Shown here one piece after another: positions 8,061-16,923 of a stretch of DNA of 64,000 bases (positions are counted from its first letter, which is position 1; every line of letters begins with the position of its first letter). The stretch spans positions 1-64,000 of the forward strand of contig CAWCIL010000034.1 in the NCBI GenBank assembly GCA_963795485.1, read 5' to 3'. Source of the DNA: AP-15 sp963795485 (lineage in GTDB: Bacteria > Pseudomonadota > Alphaproteobacteria > ATCC43930 > CGMCC-115725). Below the pieces are notes generated by a model. The model was not told the DNA's origin. It did not search any database and saw only the letters and a list, made by a program, of their open reading frames with translations. A program made the position numbers and the translations under genes.

Positions 8061-9677
8061 ATGGCGGTTGAAATGCGTTCCTACCGGCCGCTGGCCATCG
8101 GGCGGCGGGGCGCGGTCGCGGCGAACCACCCGTTGGCGGCGCAAACGGGGCTTCTGGCGCTGCGGGCGGGCGGCAACGCGATCGATGCGGCAGTGGCGAC
8201 CGCGGTGGCGCTCGCCGTCGTCGAGCCGATGATGTCGGGGCTCGGCGGCGACGGCTTCTATAACGTCTATCGACAGTCGTCCGGGCGCGCCGTCGTGTTC
8301 AACGCCACCGGGCCCGCCCCGCAAGCGGCGACCCCGGAGCGCTATGCCGGCGGCATTCCGCGCGTCGGACCGTTGTCGGTCTCTGTCCCCGGCACGCTCG
8401 CCGGCCTCGACGCAATGCACCGGGCGTTCGGGCGGCTGCCGTGGCGCGAGCTCTTCGCCGAGGCGATCGGCTTCGCCCGCGACGGGTTTGGCGCCACCCG
8501 TGCCTATTGCCATTTCGCCGATGAATATCGGGCGACCCTGTTGGTCGACCCGCGCGCGACCGTGACCTTCCTCGCCGACGGAAAAGCGCCGGCGCTCGGT
8601 GCCCCGATCAAGCAGCCCGACCTCGCCCGCACCCTCGAAGAGATCGCCGAGGACGGAGCCGAGACCTTCTATCGCGGCGGGCTGGCGCGGCGGCTCGCCG
8701 CCGGGCTGCAAATGGCCGGCAGCCTGGTCCGGGCGGCCGATCTCGCCGCCTTTACGGCCGAGGAGCAGGCGCCGATCGCGATCGACTATCGCGGCTTGAC
8801 CGTGCTGGAGGCGCCGCCCAACTCGACCGGCTGCGTGCTGCTCGAAGAGCTGAAGATCATCGAACATTTCGATCTCGCGGGCATGGGCCTCTCATCGGCC
8901 GATGGGGTCCATGCAATGGTCGAGGCGAAAAAGCTCGCCTTTGCCGACCGCGAGCTCTGGGTGGCCGACCCGCGATCGCTCCAAGCGCCGCTTTCTCGGC
9001 TGCTTTCCGCCGATTACACCGCCGGGCTCGCCGCGCGCATCGACATGCACCGCGCGGCGCCGTCGGGGATGGTGCCCCAGGCGGCGGCGGGCGACACGAC
9101 TTATTTCTGCACCGCCGACGGCGAGGGCAACGCCGTCTCCGGGGTCCAGAGCATCAACAGCGGTTTTGGCGCCGGGATCATGGCCGGCGACACCGGCATC
9201 CTGTTGAACAACCGCATGGCCTATTGGCACCTCGAACCGGGCCATCCCAACCGGCTCACGCCGGGGCGGCGGGTGCGCCACACGATGAACCCGCCGCTCG
9301 TGCTGAAAGACGGCGCGTTGTGGTGCGTCTTCGGCACCCCCGGCGCCGATCACCAGGTGCAGGTCAATCTGCAGGTCCTGACGGCGATGGTCGATTTCGG
9401 GCTGGACCCGCAGCAGGCGGCCGAGATGCCGCGCTGGACCTCGAACGTGCCGGGCCAATACGCCAATTGGCCGCATGACGGCGCAGACGCTCTGACCATC
9501 GAGCGCCGCTTTCCCGAGGCGGTGCGCCGCGAGCTCGCCCGTCGCGGCCATCCGGTCCAGACCGTCGGCGACCTCGACGGGCCGTGCAGCGTCGAGATCA
9601 TTCGCCGCGATGGGGCGACCGGCACGCTGCTCGCCGGCTCCGACCCGCGCCGCGACGGCTGGGCGCTGGCATGGTGA
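8061..9677 (+). CDS. ggt: Gamma-glutamyltransferase family protein
   Basis: A 538-residue Ntn-hydrolase that cleaves or transfers gamma-glutamyl groups, e.g. from glutathione. It shows GAVAANHPLAAQTGLLAL, GGNAIDAAVATAVAL and the SGLGGDGF region of the large subunit. The autoprocessing site AAGDTTYFCTADGEGNAVS has the catalytic Thr at about residue 346/347. After it come NNRMAYWHLEPGHPN and the small-subunit GGNA-like blocks. ATG 8061 is used because it follows GGAG by 7 bases and matches the usual start. No signal peptide is evident, so it is probably cytoplasmic, unlike the periplasmic E. coli enzyme. No operon partner is on the same strand. Confidence 0.93.
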   Translation: MAVEMRSYRPLAIGRRGAVAANHPLAAQTGLLALRAGGNAIDAAVATAVALAVVEPMMSGLGGDGFYNVYRQSSGRAVVFNATGPAPQAATPERYAGGIPRVGPLSVSVPGTLAGLDAMHRAFGRLPWRELFAEAIGFARDGFGATRAYCHFADEYRATLLVDPRATVTFLADGKAPALGAPIKQPDLARTLEEIAEDGAETFYRGGLARRLAAGLQMAGSLVRAADLAAFTAEEQAPIAIDYRGLTVLEAPPNSTGCVLLEELKIIEHFDLAGMGLSSADGVHAMVEAKKLAFADRELWVADPRSLQAPLSRLLSADYTAGLAARIDMHRAAPSGMVPQAAAGDTTYFCTADGEGNAVSGVQSINSGFGAGIMAGDTGILLNNRMAYWHLEPGHPNRLTPGRRVRHTMNPPLVLKDGALWCVFGTPGADHQVQVNLQVLTAMVDFGLDPQQAAEMPRWTSNVPGQYANWPHDGADALTIERRFPEAVRRELARRGHPVQTVGDLDGPCSVEIIRRDGATGTLLAGSDPRRDGWALAW

Positions 9678-9871
9678 GGGGGTCTCGTGCGGCCGCGGCG
9701 CAACATGAGCAGGAAGAAGGCAGCCGTCACAGTCCGATGAAGCAGCTCGGTACCTCCAGTCGGATATCGCCGAGCAGGCGGATCGGACGCACGGCGTCGC
9801 GATGGGCGGCGCAATCGTCGTTCCCCGTCGGCGAAAGCTCGCGTACCCGGTCCTGACGACCGGGTGGCGGG

Positions 9872-11053
9872 TCAGGCCTCGGTGACGAGGTAGTCCATCG
9901 CCGCGGCGAGGCCGCCGCGGCCGTGCGGGATGCCGCTGAGCTCGAGGGCCATCTCGACCGCGGCCAATGCGCCGAGGATCATCGGCTCGTTCAGGTCGCC
10001 CATATGGCCGATGCGGAAGACGCGTCCCTGCAACGGCCCCAGCCCGCCGCCGAGCGAAACGTTGAATTTTTCAAGGCAGGCCGTGCGCATCTTGTTGGCG
10101 TCGTATCCATCGGGCACCAGCACCGCGGTCACCGAATCCGACCGGCTGCGGGGATCGGCGGCAAAGATCTCGGGACCGTCGTTCTGACGCCAGACATGGA
10201 CCGCGCGCCGTGTCGCCTCGGCGAGGCGGTGGTGCCTTGCGAACACCTGATCGAGCCCCTCCTCCTCGATCATGCGCAGCGCCTCCTGCAGCCCGTAGAA
10301 GAGGTGGACCGGCGCGGTGCCATTCCACACCGCCTGCGAGGTGCCCTCGACCAACCGCCGCCAATCCCAGTAGACGCGCGGCAGCTTGGCTTCGGCCGCG
10401 GCGGCCAGCGCGCGGGCGCTGACCCCGGTAAAGGCCATGCCGGTCGGCAGCATCAGACCTTTCTGCGAGCCGGCGACGACGACGTCGACGCCCCACTCGT
10501 CCATGCGGAAATCCATCGACAGCAGGGACGAGATCACATCGACGAGGAACAGCGCCGGATGCCGCGCCGCGTCGATCGCGCGGCGCAGCGCGGCGATGTC
10601 GTGGACGACTCCGGTCGAGGTCTCGTTGTGCACCACCAGAACGGCCTTGATCGCCTGCCCGCGGTCTTGGCGCAGCCGGGTTTCGAGCGCGGCCGGGTCG
10701 GCGCCATGGCGCCAGTCGTTGGCCAGGGTCTCGACTTCGATCCCGAACGCTTCGCAGCGCAGGCCCCAATTGATCGAGAAATAGCCGGTCTCGACCACCA
10801 GCACCCGGTCGCCCGGCGAGAACAGGTTGACGAGCGCCGCTTCCCACGCGCCATGCCCCGAGGCGGCATAGCCGAGGATCGTCTGCTCGGTCTTGAACAC
10901 GCGTTTGAGGCCGGCGAAACATTCCTCGGCGATGGCGCGGAATTGCGCGCCGGTGAAGTCGATCGTGCCGCGGTCCATCGCCCGCAAAATGCGTTCCGGA
11001 ATATTGGTCGGCCCTGGATTCTGGAAAAAATGGATACCTCGGCTGACAGCCAT
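9872..11053 (-). CDS. Class V aminotransferase, serine/alanine-glyoxylate type
   Basis: A 393-residue PLP enzyme of the alanine/serine-glyoxylate aminotransferase group. It starts with HFFQNPGPTNIPERIL, has the GYAASGHGAWEAAL cofactor-binding segment and VHNETSTGV, and carries the PLP lysine at K198 in VVAGSQKGLMLPTG. The C-terminal FNVSLGGGLGPLQGRVFRIGHMG is characteristic. GAGAGG precedes ATG 11053. It would transfer amino groups from Ser or Ala to glyoxylate or pyruvate. A candidate small RNA with its own terminator lies about 90 bases upstream on the same strand. Related pyridoxamine-pyruvate aminotransferases cannot be excluded. Confidence 0.9.
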   Translation of the reverse strand: MAVSRGIHFFQNPGPTNIPERILRAMDRGTIDFTGAQFRAIAEECFAGLKRVFKTEQTILGYAASGHGAWEAALVNLFSPGDRVLVVETGYFSINWGLRCEAFGIEVETLANDWRHGADPAALETRLRQDRGQAIKAVLVVHNETSTGVVHDIAALRRAIDAARHPALFLVDVISSLLSMDFRMDEWGVDVVVAGSQKGLMLPTGMAFTGVSARALAAAAEAKLPRVYWDWRRLVEGTSQAVWNGTAPVHLFYGLQEALRMIEEEGLDQVFARHHRLAEATRRAVHVWRQNDGPEIFAADPRSRSDSVTAVLVPDGYDANKMRTACLEKFNVSLGGGLGPLQGRVFRIGHMGDLNEPMILGALAAVEMALELSGIPHGRGGLAAAMDYLVTEA

Positions 11054-11145
11054 CGTCGCCTCTCGCTCCGATCCTGTTTTGGCAATCCCGCACTTGGCGG
11101 CGAGTGCACCATAGTCGGATTAACGCCCGATGTCTGCGGCAACGG

Positions 11146-11172
11146 AAAAGGCGGAGCCGCGGCCCCGCCTTT
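11146..11172 (-). terminator. Intrinsic terminator of the small RNA candidate
   Basis: Reading the minus strand: AAAGGCGGGGCC, a tight GC loop, GGCTCCGCCTTTT. A 9-bp GC stem (one G-T pair) has A residues before it and four T residues after it, the classical intrinsic form. The plus strand reads nearly as well (three T), so it may be bidirectional. Confidence 0.6.
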
Positions 11173-11279
11173 CCTTCAAGCCCTCACGTTCTTGACGTGG
11201 CCGAGCCGCTTTTGGCGGTTCGGCGGTCGTACCCTCCCTAAACTCGGGCCGGCGCGCTTGCCCGCGCCATTCGATCGAT
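11146..11279 (-). ncRNA. Candidate structured small RNA upstream of the aminotransferase
   Basis: A promoter-to-terminator unit without a convincing protein. A sigma70-like promoter (-10 TATACT at 11290-11285) should start RNA near 11279. The transcript contains successive stem-loops: CGGGC/GCCCG, CCGAACCGC/GCGGCTCGG with an AAAA-containing loop, CACGT/ACGTG with a 5-base loop, and finally a GC-rich terminator hairpin ending in TTTT near 11146. An alternative reading is a 39-codon basic ORF ending in HVKNVRA with its stop at 11176. No known RNA family was recognised. It could also act as a leader of the aminotransferase gene. Confidence 0.45.
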
Positions 11280-11284
11280 GGCGC

Positions 11285-11314
11285 AGTATAGGCATACCTG
11301 CGACCGATCGTCAC
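11285..11314 (-). promoter_or_regulatory. Sigma70-like promoter for the small RNA candidate
   Basis: Minus strand: GTGACG at 11314-11309 (4/6 to TTGACA), an 18-base spacer and TATACT at 11290-11285 (5/6 to TATAAT), followed by a GCGCC discriminator. The rplU promoter at 36396 has the same GCGCC directly after its -10 box, a GC-rich discriminator typical of stringently controlled promoters. Confidence 0.5.
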
Positions 11315-11460
11315 GCAAAACTTAACAAATTCTTTGACGGCCGCAGATTGCCGTTGCGGCCTTGCCGCCACGACCGCAACCGGTTCGGCGCGGGCGCCTC
11401 GGTGGACAGGTTGGAGCGGGTTGCCTAGAGTGCCTCGCCACCGGTGCCGCGCGAGGATCG

Positions 11461-12789
11461 ATGCGTCTCTCCGAATATTTTCTGCCGCTCCTACGCGAGA
11501 ACCCGAGCGAGGCACAGATCGTCTCGCATCGGCTGATGCTGCGCGCCGGGATGATCCGCCAATCCTCGGCCGGGATCTATTCCTGGCTGCCGCTGGGCCT
11601 GCGCGTGTTGAAGAAGGTCGAGGCGATCGTGCGCGAGGAGCAGGATCGGGCCGGGGCGCAGGAAATCCTGATGCCGACGATCCAGCCGGCCGAGCTGTGG
11701 CGCGAGAGCGGGCGCTATGACGATTACGGAAGGGAGATGCTGCGCATCCGCGACCGCCACGACCGCGAGATGCTGTACGGGCCGACCAACGAGGAGCAGG
11801 TGACCGAGATCGTGCGCGCCGCGGTCAGGAGCTACCGCGACCTGCCCAAATTGCTCTACCATATCCAGTGGAAGTTCCGCGACGAGGTCCGGCCGCGCTT
11901 TGGCGTGATGCGCGGGCGCGAATTCCTGATGAAGGACGCCTACAGCTTCGACCTCGACGCCGCGGCGGCCCGGCATTCCTATAACAAGATGTTCGTCGCC
12001 TATCTGCGTACGTTCGACCGCATGGGCCTCAAGGCGATCCCGATGCGGGCCGAAACCGGGCCGATCGGCGGCGATCTCAGCCACGAATTCATCATCCTCG
12101 CGGACACCGGCGAGAGCGGCGTTCACGTTCACTCCGATTTTTTGGAAATGGCCTGGACCCAATCGCAAATCGATTACCACGATCAGCGGTATCTTCAGTC
12201 GGTGGTCGACCGTTTCACCGCCCTCTACGCCGCGACCGACGACGTGCACGATCCGCAGGCGGCGGCAAAATACGGCGACAAGATCGTCAGTCGGCGCGGC
12301 ATCGAGGTCGGCCAAGTCTTTTATTTTGGCGACAAATACTCGAGGCCGATGGGCGCGCTCGTCGCCGGACCCGACGGCGAGCCGGTGGCGCTGCAGATGG
12401 GCTCCTACGGCATCGGCGTGTCGCGGCTGGTCGGCGCCTTGATCGAGGCCAATCACGACGATGCCGGGATCATCTGGCCGCCGAGCGTGGCGCCGTTCCG
12501 GGGCGGACTGATCAACCTGCGCGCCGCCGACGCACGCTGCCGCGAGGCCGCTGAAGACCTTTACGGCAAATTGCGCGGCGCTGGGTTCGACGTGCTCTAT
12601 GACGACCGCGAAGAGTTGCCGGGCGCCAAATTCGCCGCAATGGATTTGATCGGCCTGCCCGCTCAGCTCGTGATCGGCCCGCGTGGTCTCGCCGCCGGAA
12701 CGGTCGAGATCAAGGACCGCCGCTCCGGAGAGCGGCGCGACATGTCGGTCGACGCCGCAATCGCGCAGCTTGCGAAAGTCGGACTTTAA
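11461..12789 (+). CDS. proS: Prolyl-tRNA synthetase
   Basis: A 442-residue class II aminoacyl-tRNA synthetase charging tRNA-Pro. The start MRLSEYFLPLLRENP, the motif-1 region SWLPLGLRVLKKVEAIVREE, motif 2 FRDEVRPRFGVMRGREFLMKD and the C-terminal anticodon-binding domain (VEIKDRRSGERR) are clear. There is no large editing (INS) insertion between motifs 2 and 3, which is the usual short form of Alphaproteobacteria (about 440 residues). ATG 11461 is the family start. Downstream lie a small conserved gene, then lolC and lolD, a common alphaproteobacterial arrangement. Confidence 0.97.
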   Translation: MRLSEYFLPLLRENPSEAQIVSHRLMLRAGMIRQSSAGIYSWLPLGLRVLKKVEAIVREEQDRAGAQEILMPTIQPAELWRESGRYDDYGREMLRIRDRHDREMLYGPTNEEQVTEIVRAAVRSYRDLPKLLYHIQWKFRDEVRPRFGVMRGREFLMKDAYSFDLDAAAARHSYNKMFVAYLRTFDRMGLKAIPMRAETGPIGGDLSHEFIILADTGESGVHVHSDFLEMAWTQSQIDYHDQRYLQSVVDRFTALYAATDDVHDPQAAAKYGDKIVSRRGIEVGQVFYFGDKYSRPMGALVAGPDGEPVALQMGSYGIGVSRLVGALIEANHDDAGIIWPPSVAPFRGGLINLRAADARCREAAEDLYGKLRGAGFDVLYDDREELPGAKFAAMDLIGLPAQLVIGPRGLAAGTVEIKDRRSGERRDMSVDAAIAQLAKVGL

Positions 12790-12801
12790 TGCGCCCGATG
12801 G

Positions 12802-12890
12802 GTAGGATGGGTTGAGCGGAAGCGAAACCCATCATGGGGCGACCCGACCTGAGCGCTCCATGGGTTTCGCAGTTGCCCAACCCATCCTAC
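12802..12890. repeat. MITE-like palindromic element (89 bp)
   Basis: Perfect 13-base terminal inverted repeats, GTAGGATGGGTTG at 12802-12814 and its complement at 12878-12890. Inside them is a second pair: AGCGAAACCCATCATG and CATGGGTTTCGC. The whole 89 bp folds into one long hairpin. It lies 12 bases after proS and carries no gene of its own. It resembles short non-autonomous elements seen scattered in proteobacterial genomes. Type I/II classification is not possible from one copy. Confidence 0.65.
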
Positions 12891-12922
12891 AATCAGACCT
12901 TGAAAAGCGAAGGGCGTTCGCG

Positions 12923-13282
12923 GTGAAGGTCGAGGAAATCGTTTCCGAAGAAATTGCCGGGCAGGCGCAGTTTGACATGGCCAATCTTCGTCCCGAACGG
13001 ACGGGGCTGCCGTTTGTCGTGTTCATCTCCCAAAAGGGCGGGGCCGGGCACGACGTCCGGGTAAAGCTCGCCCGCGGCGCAAAGGTGCGCCCCTCGGAAA
13101 TGATCACTGTTGCCGTGCGGCCGACCCCGCGGGTTGTCCGAGGGAATATAAACGCCCACGAATTCGATCGGGTCAGGCGATGGATCGAATTGAATATGGA
13201 TGTATTGATCGGATATTGGAACGGGAACATCGAGTATACCGAAGATGCCTTGAACGCAATTCAATCGATCGGCGAGATGTGA
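12923..13282 (+). CDS. Small conserved protein of unknown function
   Basis: About 119 residues from GTG 12923. The frame is open further upstream but runs back into the palindromic element, so that part is not coding. It begins KVEEIVSEEIAGQAQFDM, with a central RTGLPFVVFISQKGGAGHDVRVKLARG and a C-terminal acidic/aromatic end. It has no signal peptide or membrane segment. Its TGA overlaps the GTG of lolC by four bases (GTGA). The predicted strands around GLPFVVFIS resemble other small soluble plant-associated alphaproteobacterial proteins I have seen, but I cannot name a family or function. Confidence 0.6.
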   Translation: MKVEEIVSEEIAGQAQFDMANLRPERTGLPFVVFISQKGGAGHDVRVKLARGAKVRPSEMITVAVRPTPRVVRGNINAHEFDRVRRWIELNMDVLIGYWNGNIEYTEDALNAIQSIGEM

Positions 13283-14523
13283 TCTTTAACAGCTTTGAGC
13301 GGATGGTGGCGTTCCGCTATCTGCGGGCGCGGCGGGCGGAGGGGTTCGTCTCGGTCATCGCGATCTTTTCGCTGCTCGGGATCGCCCTCGGTGTCGCCAC
13401 CCTGATTATCGTCATGTCGGTGATGAACGGGTTCCGCGCCGATCTGATGGGCCGCATCCTCGGCCTCAACGGCGATCTCGGCGTCTATGCCGAAACGGGT
13501 TCGCTCGGCGATTTCGCCGCCGCCGCGCAAAAGGTCCGGCGGGTCCCCGGCGTCACCGCGGCGATCCCGATGGTCGAGGGTCAGGTCATGGCGACGACCG
13601 ACGCCGGTGCGTCGGGCGCCCTGGTGCACGGCATCCGGCCGGCGGATCTACGCGCCCTGCGGCTGGTTTCGCAACGCATCGTCGCTGGATCGCTCGCCGG
13701 GTTCGGCGACGACGGGGTCGCCATCGGTTACCGCCTGGCGCAGCGGCTCGGCGTTGGCGTCGGCGGCCGGGTCACGGTGATCTCGCCGCAGGGGACCGCC
13801 ACCGTCTTCGGCACCATGCCGCGGATCAAGACCTACCACGTCGCGGCATTGTTCGATGTCGGCATGTACGAATACGACAACAGCTTTATCTACGCCCCGC
13901 TCGACGCGGCCCAGCTGTTCTTTCGCCTGCCCCAGGCGGTCAGCGACCTGCAGGTCTATGTCGCCGATCCCGACCGGGTGGACGCGGCCGCCCGGCGGAT
14001 CATCTCGGTGCTCGGAGGCAAGGTGCGGATCGTCGACTGGCAGGAAGCTAATTCGAGCCTGTTCAACGCGGTCGAGATCGAGCGCAACGTCATGTTCCTG
14101 ATCCTGACGCTGATCATCGTGGTCGCCGCCTTCAACATCATCTCGAGCATGATCATGATGGTGAAGGACAAGGGCCGCGACATCGCGATCCTCAGGACGA
14201 TGGGCGCCTCGCGCGGCATGATCCTGCGGATCTTTATGCTGTCGGGGGCCAGCATCGGCATTGTCGGCACTCTCGCGGGGTTGCTGCTGGGCGTCGCCTT
14301 CACCCGCAACATCGAGGCAATCCGCGAGTTCGTGCAGAACATCCTCGGCGTCAACCTGTTTTCCGCGGAGATCTATTTCTTCACCCGAATCCCGGCGCAG
14401 ATCGACGGCGGCGAGGTCGCGACGGTCGTGATCATGGCGCTCGTCTTGTCGTTTCTGGCGACGCTCTACCCATCCTGGCGCGCCGCCCGGCTCGACCCGG
14501 TCGAGGCGTTGCGCTACGAGTGA
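13279..14523 (+). CDS. lolC: Lipoprotein-releasing ABC transporter permease LolC/LolE
   Basis: A 414-residue inner-membrane permease of the LolCDE complex that extracts outer-membrane lipoproteins for LolA. It has the family start (IFNSFERMVAFRYLRARR), TM1 in SVIAIFSLLGIALGVATLII, a large periplasmic domain (about 55-265) and three C-terminal membrane segments. The end LYPSWRAARLDPVEALRYE is diagnostic of LolC/LolE. GTG 13279 is chosen because it overlaps the previous stop as GTGA and yields the usual length. lolD follows after 22 bases. One permease gene is seen, as in Alphaproteobacteria that use a single LolC/E-type protein (LolF-like). Confidence 0.93.
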   Translation: MIFNSFERMVAFRYLRARRAEGFVSVIAIFSLLGIALGVATLIIVMSVMNGFRADLMGRILGLNGDLGVYAETGSLGDFAAAAQKVRRVPGVTAAIPMVEGQVMATTDAGASGALVHGIRPADLRALRLVSQRIVAGSLAGFGDDGVAIGYRLAQRLGVGVGGRVTVISPQGTATVFGTMPRIKTYHVAALFDVGMYEYDNSFIYAPLDAAQLFFRLPQAVSDLQVYVADPDRVDAAARRIISVLGGKVRIVDWQEANSSLFNAVEIERNVMFLILTLIIVVAAFNIISSMIMMVKDKGRDIAILRTMGASRGMILRIFMLSGASIGIVGTLAGLLLGVAFTRNIEAIREFVQNILGVNLFSAEIYFFTRIPAQIDGGEVATVVIMALVLSFLATLYPSWRAARLDPVEALRYE

Positions 14524-14545
14524 AACGGCAAACCCTCGGCAGCTG

Positions 14546-15237
14546 ATGCCGCCGGCGCTCGAATTGCGCGGAGTGCGCCGCGCCTTCAAAACCGGCGGCA
14601 CCGAGATCGCGGTGCTGAACGGGGTCGATCTGCTGCTGCAAGCGGGCGAGGTGGTGGCGCTGGTCGGCCCCTCCGGCGCCGGCAAGTCGACCTTGCTGCA
14701 CATCGCCGGGCTGCTCGAACGCCCGGATGGCGGCTCGGTCTCGATCGGCGGGCAGGATTGCGGCAGCCTCTCCGACCAGCACAGAACCCTGCTGCGCCGC
14801 TCCGAGCTGGGTTTCGTCTATCAGTTCCATCATCTGCTGCCGGAATTTTCGGCGCTCGAAAACGTCATGCTGCCGCAGATGATCGCCGGCATCGGGCGCG
14901 GGCGGGCCCGGCAGAAGGCGGCGGCGTTGTTGGCCGGTGTCGGTCTGGCGCCGCGCGCCGAGCACCGCCCGGCACGGCTGTCGGGCGGCGAGCAGCAGCG
15001 GGTCGCGATCGTCCGGGCATTGGCCAACGACCCCAAGATCCTGCTCGCCGACGAGCCGACCGGCAATCTCGACCACGCCACCGGCGACAGCGTGCTCGAG
15101 CACTCTGGTCGGCCTTGTCCGCCGCACCGGCCTCGCAGCGCTGATCGCCACCCACAATCTCGATCTCGCCCGCCGCCTCGACCGCATCGTCGCGCTCGAA
15201 AACGGGCGCCTCAAACCAGTCGCGCGCGAATCCCTGA
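14546..15237 (+). CDS. lolD: Lipoprotein-releasing ABC transporter ATPase LolD, frameshifted
   Basis: ATPase of the LolCDE exporter. Walker A GPSGAGKST (about residues 41-49), the LolD signature FVYQFHHLLPEFSALENV, ABC signature LSGGEQQRVAI and Walker B ILLADEPTGNLD are intact. The frame then breaks at about 15098-15104, where one base too many lies between SVLE and TLVGLVRRTGLAALIATHNLDL. After this shift the frame runs to 15377, into the convergent kinase gene. A second one-base insertion near 15210-15230 would instead end it at TGA 15235-15237 and give 229 residues, the family norm. I therefore place the end there; this end is inference. Confidence 0.85.
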
Positions 15238-15308
15238 GATCCCCCGAGACGGTCGGGGTCCGCGGTCGGACAAAATCAGCTCCCGGTCGAAATTCTTTCG
15301 GATGCTCG

Positions 15309-16305
15309 TCAGACCGGGCCCGAGGCGGCGACCAGCCGCGAGAGTTGCGACCTCGGGGCGGGCGCCGACATGGCTGATGATTTCAGCGGCGCACAAGCTG
15401 CCGATCCTGCCGCAGGCCGGGAGCGGCAGCCCGCGGGTCAGGCCATAGAGAAAGCCGCTGGCGTAGAGATCGCCAGCGCCGGTGGTGTCGATGACGCGCG
15501 CGACCGGTGCTGCCGCCACCGCATGCTCGACGCCATTGGCGAGGATCAGGCTGCCGGCGGCGCTGCGGGTCAGGGCGGCGATCGCGACATGACCGCGCAC
15601 CGCGGCGGCGGCGGCGACGAAATCCTCGGTCTCGTAAAGCGAGCAGATCTCGATTTCGTTGGCGAGGAGGATGTCGACATGCCCGTCGACCAGCTCGCGA
15701 AACGCCGCGCGATGGCGCTCGACGCAGAACGGGTCGGACAGCGACAGCGCCACTCGACGCCCGGCCGCATGGGCCATCGCGGCGGCCTTGCGGAACGCCT
15801 GCTGCGCCTGGGGCGGGTCGAACAGGTAGCCTTCGAGATAGGTGACCTGCGCCGACCCGACGATTGCGGAATCGATGTCGTCGGGGCCGAGCGCGACGCA
15901 GGCGCCGAGATAGGTGTTCAGGGTGCGCTGCCCGTCGGCCGTGACGAGGATCAGGCAGCGCGCGGTGGCGGGGCCGCTGGTCGCGGCCGGCGTGTCGAAG
16001 CGCACCCCTTGCGCGGTCAGGTCGTGCCGGTAGACCTCGCCCAACAGGTCGTCGCGCACCTTGCCGATATAGGCGCCCTTCCCGCCGAGCGAGGCGATCC
16101 CGGCCATGGTATTGCCGGCCGACCCGCCCGAGGCCTCGATCGCCGGCCCCATCATTTCATAGAGCGCCTCGGCGCGCGCGGCGTCGATCAGCGCCATCGT
16201 CCCTTTGACCAGCCCCTGCTGTTCCAAGAACGCCTCGTCGGCATGGGCGATCACATCGACAATGGCGTTGCCGATGCCGACAACATCGATCGGGGCTTCT
16301 GTCAT
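15309..16305 (-). CDS. PfkB-family carbohydrate (adenosine) kinase, 3' frameshift
   Basis: Ribokinase/PfkB-family kinase of the adenosine kinase type, phosphorylating a nucleoside or sugar with ATP. It begins PIDVVGIGNAIVDVIAHAD, has GGSAGNTMAGIASLGGK (substrate-side motif) and the catalytic DTTGAGDLYASGFLYGL with the anion-hole GAGD and base Asp. ATG 16305 fits the family better than 16326. As given, the frame continues to 15211 with a tail of about 40 unrelated residues. Removing one base at 15337-15349 ends the protein in RLVAASGPV with TGA at 15309 and gives 331 residues, the usual length. Confidence 0.85.
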
Positions 16306-16408
16306 TTGCGGGAAGATACCTGGCAAGAACGGGCGGGGGACTATAGCCGCGTTTCCCTACGCGGCAAGCGCCCGACCGGGACCCGACGAGCCTGCCGGGC
16401 GAACTTGG

Positions 16409-16795
16409 TCAGAACCGGCTCAACACCGAGTACATCATATAGACAAATAAAATCGCCCCGAGCAGCAGGAGCAGCGCCCCCACGGTAAGATCGAGCCCGA
16501 CCCCCGGGCCCGGCCGCACGTCTTCGGCGTCGATCGCGAGCGCGGTTCTGCGGAAGCGGATCGCGGCGAAAACCATCACCGCGCCGCCCAGCACGATCAG
16601 CAAGAGGCCGGCGACGGTGCCGACGGTCTGGCTTCCCGCCGGTATGGACCGTGCGGCGAGGGAGCCGGCGGCGATCCGCAGGAACAGGTCGAACTTCTGG
16701 ACCAGGAACCCGAACGCCATGATGGCGATCGCGGTGCGCACCCATGCCAGGAATGTCCGCTCGTTCGCGGCGTGGTCGCTGTACCGCTCGATCAT
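16409..16795 (-). CDS. YidH/DUF202-family inner-membrane protein
   Basis: A 128-residue membrane protein of the DUF202 family. The start RYSDHAANERTFLAWVRTAI is the family's conserved N-terminal motif, followed by three membrane segments (about residues 22-40, 58-78 and 103-124). The function of the family is unresolved. It stands between the kinase and glgX on the same strand, with 103- and 128-base gaps, so an operon is not evident. Confidence 0.88.
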   Translation of the reverse strand: MIERYSDHAANERTFLAWVRTAIAIMAFGFLVQKFDLFLRIAAGSLAARSIPAGSQTVGTVAGLLLIVLGGAVMVFAAIRFRRTALAIDAEDVRPGPGVGLDLTVGALLLLLGAILFVYMMYSVLSRF

Positions 16796-16923
16796 CGGGC
16801 GCCGAGCCTCGCAGATTGCCGCCGCTCACGATACGACGGCTCGGGTTGACAGCTCCCGTCACTTACGAAAACTTTTACCACCTCACGCCGAGTGTCGCGC
16901 CGGCGGCCGCGCTCAGCCGCGGT

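Noticed and set aside
15238..15377. LolD tail reading on to 15377
   Set aside because: It is antisense to the convergent kinase gene and Arg/Ser-rich; a second inserted base gives the family-length end at 15237.
16846..16880. TTGACA-like hexamer before glgX end
   Set aside because: No -10 box at the right distance and no gene on the plus strand to drive.
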